DNA from: CAVXEH01 sp963805645
Lineage (GTDB): Bacteria; Chloroflexota; Limnocylindria; QHBO01
Direction of reading: 5' to 3'
DNA length: 64,000 nucleotides
Assembly (NCBI GenBank): GCA_963805645.1
Contig: CAWDVA010000006.1
Span: 186,001-250,000, forward strand
The position numbers and the translations under genes were made by a program. The notes below the pieces were generated by a model, which saw only the letters and a list, made by a program, of their open reading frames with translations, was not told where the DNA came from and did no database searches. Shown in pieces: positions 61,846-64,000 of the stretch. The first letter of the stretch is position 1, and each line of letters opens with the position of its first letter.

Positions 61846-62715
61846 CGGTCCGTTCACGGTGCATCCAGGCTCCCGGCGTGCCCCAGCCACGCCGATGGCG
61901 CACGACCAGGAAGATCGCGGCGGCGGCGATGCCCAGGAGGCCCAGCCAGGTGGCGGTGGGTAGCGGCCCGATGAACCAGTTGTCGACCCGGTACATCTCC
62001 AGGTACGAGCGGACCCAGCCGTACCAGATCAGGTAGAGCAGCATGATGTCGCCATCGAAGAGCCGGGCGGCGAAGCGGCGACCCACGTAGAGGATGATCG
62101 CCAGGCCCACGAGGTTCAGGATCGCCTCGTAGGCGAAGAGCGGCACGAAGTGGGTGCTCGCCACGGGGAAGCTGATGGGATCCCAGGGGGTCCCGGCCCG
62201 GTGCGCGGCATCGATCTGGATGCCCCACGGCAGGCAGAACGGGAAGCCCTGCGTGCCGCACTGGGTCACCGGCGGGCCGTACAGCTCCTGGTTCACGAAG
62301 TTCCCGAGCCGGCCGATGGCCTGCCCCAAAAGGAGCGCCGGGGCAAAGATGTCCAGCCAGCGCGTGAAGACCAGGTGGTTGCGGCGGGTGTACCACCAGA
62401 TCGCGGCGGCACCGCCGATGATCGCCCCGGGGATGCCCAGCCCGCCGTTCCAGACCTGCGGAATAAGCAAGGGATCCTTGGAGTAGATGGGGCCCCACTG
62501 GTGGATGACGTGGTACAGGCGCGCGGCGATGACCGCCGCAGCGATCACCCACAGGAGCATGGACCAGCCCTGCTCGGGGTCCTCTCCCCGCCGGCGGGCC
62601 TCCGCGGTGCCCAGCACCGCGCCCAGCACGACCGCGCTGGCGATGATGATCCCGTACCAGTGGACTTCGAGGAGGCCGATGTGGAAAGCGATCGGATCGA
62701 TGAACATCGGGCGGC

Positions 62716-62721
62716 ATTCTA
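62716..62721 (-). promoter_or_regulatory. -10 element (TAGAAT) for lgt, leaderless
   Basis: TAGAAT on the minus strand ends 8 nt before ATG 62707. It lies 3 nt from the MFS stop codon at 62719, with partial overlap. Confidence 0.5.
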
Positions 62722-64000
62722 CTCCGCTGACGGGTCGGGCCCCGGATCGGTCACCGGGTCCACCGGCACGTCAAGGGCCATGGGGTCGATTTCTCCGGAC
62801 GTGAGCGCCTCGGCCGCGACCTCCGCGGCTTCCACGCGCCTCGCCTGTCCCGGGAAGCGCTGGAGCGTGCGCAGCGACGGGAAGAGCCAGCTCCACAGTC
62901 CGGCGACGGCCATGGTGACCGCCCCGCCCACGAGCACGGCCGGCACCGTCCCGAACCAGGCCGCGGTGACCCCCGATTCGAACTCGCCCAGCTCGTTCGA
63001 CGCGCCGATGAAGACGGCGTTCACCGCGCTCACCCGGCCACGGATCGCGTCCGGGGTGGTGAGCTGCACGAGAAGATGGCGGACGTAGACGCTGACCTGG
63101 TCCGCCGCGCCCAGGACGACGAGCGCGGCGAGGGTGAGCGGGAAGCTCTTCGAGATCCCGAAGACGAGGGTTGAGGCTCCAAAGACGGCCACCCCACCGA
63201 ACATCCACGCGCCAACATGGCGGGTCACCGGGCGCCCGACGAGCACCGCCGCGCAGATCGCCGCGCCCACGGCCGGCGCGGATCGGAGGATCCCCAGGCC
63301 GGTGGGTCCCACCCGCAGGATGTCGCTGGCGTACACGGGCAGGAGCGCGGTGGCGCCGCCGAAGAGGACTGCGAACAGGTCGAGCGAGATGGAGCCCAGG
63401 ACGACGGAATGCGAGCGCACGAAGACCACGCCCGAGAGCACGGTGCGCAGGCTCACCGGTTCACGGACCCGCTCGCTCCGGCCGCCGCCGCGCACCCCCA
63501 GCAGGAGCACGGTCCCGAGCGCCGTCATGGTCGCCACCGTCGCGTAGACGACCGCCGGGCCGGCCAGGAAGAGCAGCCCGCCCAGCGCCGGGCCCGCGAT
63601 GGTGGCGATCTGCCCGGTCGAGGATGTGACCGCGATGGCGTTGCCAAACTCCTCGGTGGGCACCAGGTTCGGGAGGAGCGCCTGGCCGGTGGGCATGCTG
63701 AAGGCGCGCGCCACGCCGAAGAGGGTCATGACCGCGAAGATGGGCCAGGCCGACGGGAGGCCGGCGATGGTCAGGACCGCCAGGAAGACGGCGCAGGCGG
63801 TCAGGAGCCCGTAGCAGGCGGCCATGATCCGGCGCCGATCGAAGTGGTCGGCCGCCTGGCCCGCCGGCAGAACCAGGACGACGAAGGGCAGGAACTGCGA
63901 CAGACCGATGAGCCCCAGGTCGAGCGGATTTCGCGTCAGCTCGTAGACCTGGTAGCCCAGCGCCACGATGAGCATCTGCGACCCAAAGGCCCCCGCCAGG
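62719..64000 (-). CDS. MFS transporter (EntS/transmembrane-secretion-effector type), N-terminus cut
   Basis: At least 426 residues of a membrane permease of about 12 helices, reading through the right edge of the window (the codons before the Met at 63975 continue as LAGAFGSQM). Early motifs GYQVYELTRNPLDLGLIGLSQ and AGQAADHFDRRRIMA (motif A-like) match the EntS/MFS_3 group of efflux permeases. The C-terminal tail after about residue 385 is hydrophilic and acidic. The cargo is unknown. It is directly upstream of lgt, with 11 bp between. Confidence 0.85.
   Translation of the reverse strand, partial: LAGAFGSQMLIVALGYQVYELTRNPLDLGLIGLSQFLPFVVLVLPAGQAADHFDRRRIMAACYGLLTACAVFLAVLTIAGLPSAWPIFAVMTLFGVARAFSMPTGQALLPNLVPTEEFGNAIAVTSSTGQIATIAGPALGGLLFLAGPAVVYATVATMTALGTVLLLGVRGGGRSERVREPVSLRTVLSGVVFVRSHSVVLGSISLDLFAVLFGGATALLPVYASDILRVGPTGLGILRSAPAVGAAICAAVLVGRPVTRHVGAWMFGGVAVFGASTLVFGISKSFPLTLAALVVLGAADQVSVYVRHLLVQLTTPDAIRGRVSAVNAVFIGASNELGEFESGVTAAWFGTVPAVLVGGAVTMAVAGLWSWLFPSLRTLQRFPGQARRVEAAEVAAEALTSGEIDPMALDVPVDPVTDPGPDPSAE

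Overview
This is a 64 kb chromosomal window from a high-GC bacterium (about 70% GC by eye), densely packed with ordinary housekeeping, metabolic and regulatory genes. I see no rRNA, phage, insertion sequence or CRISPR array. One tRNA gene is present. The gene content points to a high-GC Terrabacteria lineage: a Kgd/OdhA-type fused 2-oxoglutarate dehydrogenase/decarboxylase, CGNR zinc-finger and DUF2332 proteins, SseB, bactofilin, many class III cyclase/LuxR-type regulators, and widespread apparently leaderless genes. A Chloroflexota (Limnocylindria-like) or deep Actinomycetota origin fits, but I cannot decide between them from the sequence alone.

Layout. 1-3.7 kb: start of a carbamoyltransferase, a GntR/UTRA regulator, a frameshifted secreted protein, and glnS with its tRNA-Gln(CTG) directly downstream. 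3.8-12.4 kb: flavodoxin, MFS transporter with a coupled PH-like protein, a 529-bp repeat-rich gap, a PLP dehydratase plus proline-racemase pair, a membrane protein, a CGNR regulator and a GNAT. 12.9-19.5 kb: kgd, an acyl-CoA synthetase and thrC. 19.5-27.5 kb: a six-gene minus-strand run, which is the most interesting region. 27.6-36.1 kb: tag, thrB, an SGNH/PKD secreted hydrolase, an ABC-F ATPase, an EamA permease, aspartokinase and a HAD protein. 36.2-47 kb: mutY, a peroxiredoxin-like protein, an alcohol dehydrogenase, a J-domain protein, SseB, gltX, DUF554, a PRC-barrel-like protein, asparaginase, bactofilin, DUF2332 and upp. 47.3-64 kb: a beta-propeller lipoprotein, arsC, NUDIX, an alpha/beta hydrolase, mdh-gltA, an MBL protein, cystathionine gamma-synthase/lyase, a frameshifted mmsA, a large LuxR ATPase, a cystathionine beta-synthase-like gene, lgt and a truncated MFS gene.

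How the genes fit together. Threonine synthesis is represented by aspartokinase, thrB and thrC, scattered rather than in one operon. The TCA cycle is represented by kgd and the overlapping mdh-gltA pair. Transsulfuration is represented by the cystathionine beta-synthase-like and gamma-synthase/lyase genes. The 19.5-27.5 kb run joins a class III cyclase-receiver-LuxR fusion, a GAF/PAS histidine kinase, a lone receiver, a toast-rack-like membrane protein, a DmpA-like P1 peptidase and an MFS permease carrying an intact cyclic-nucleotide-binding domain. That suggests a sensor-to-transporter signalling unit.

Two sequence-level themes recur. About 16 genes have a TANNNT hexamer 6-8 nt before the start codon, the signature of leaderless transcription. 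The three gaps at 7.8-8.4, 12.4-12.9 and 31.1-31.3 kb all hold short tandem repeats. Two genes (1254-1747 and 55810-57349) carry single-base frameshifts that may be real or may be assembly errors.
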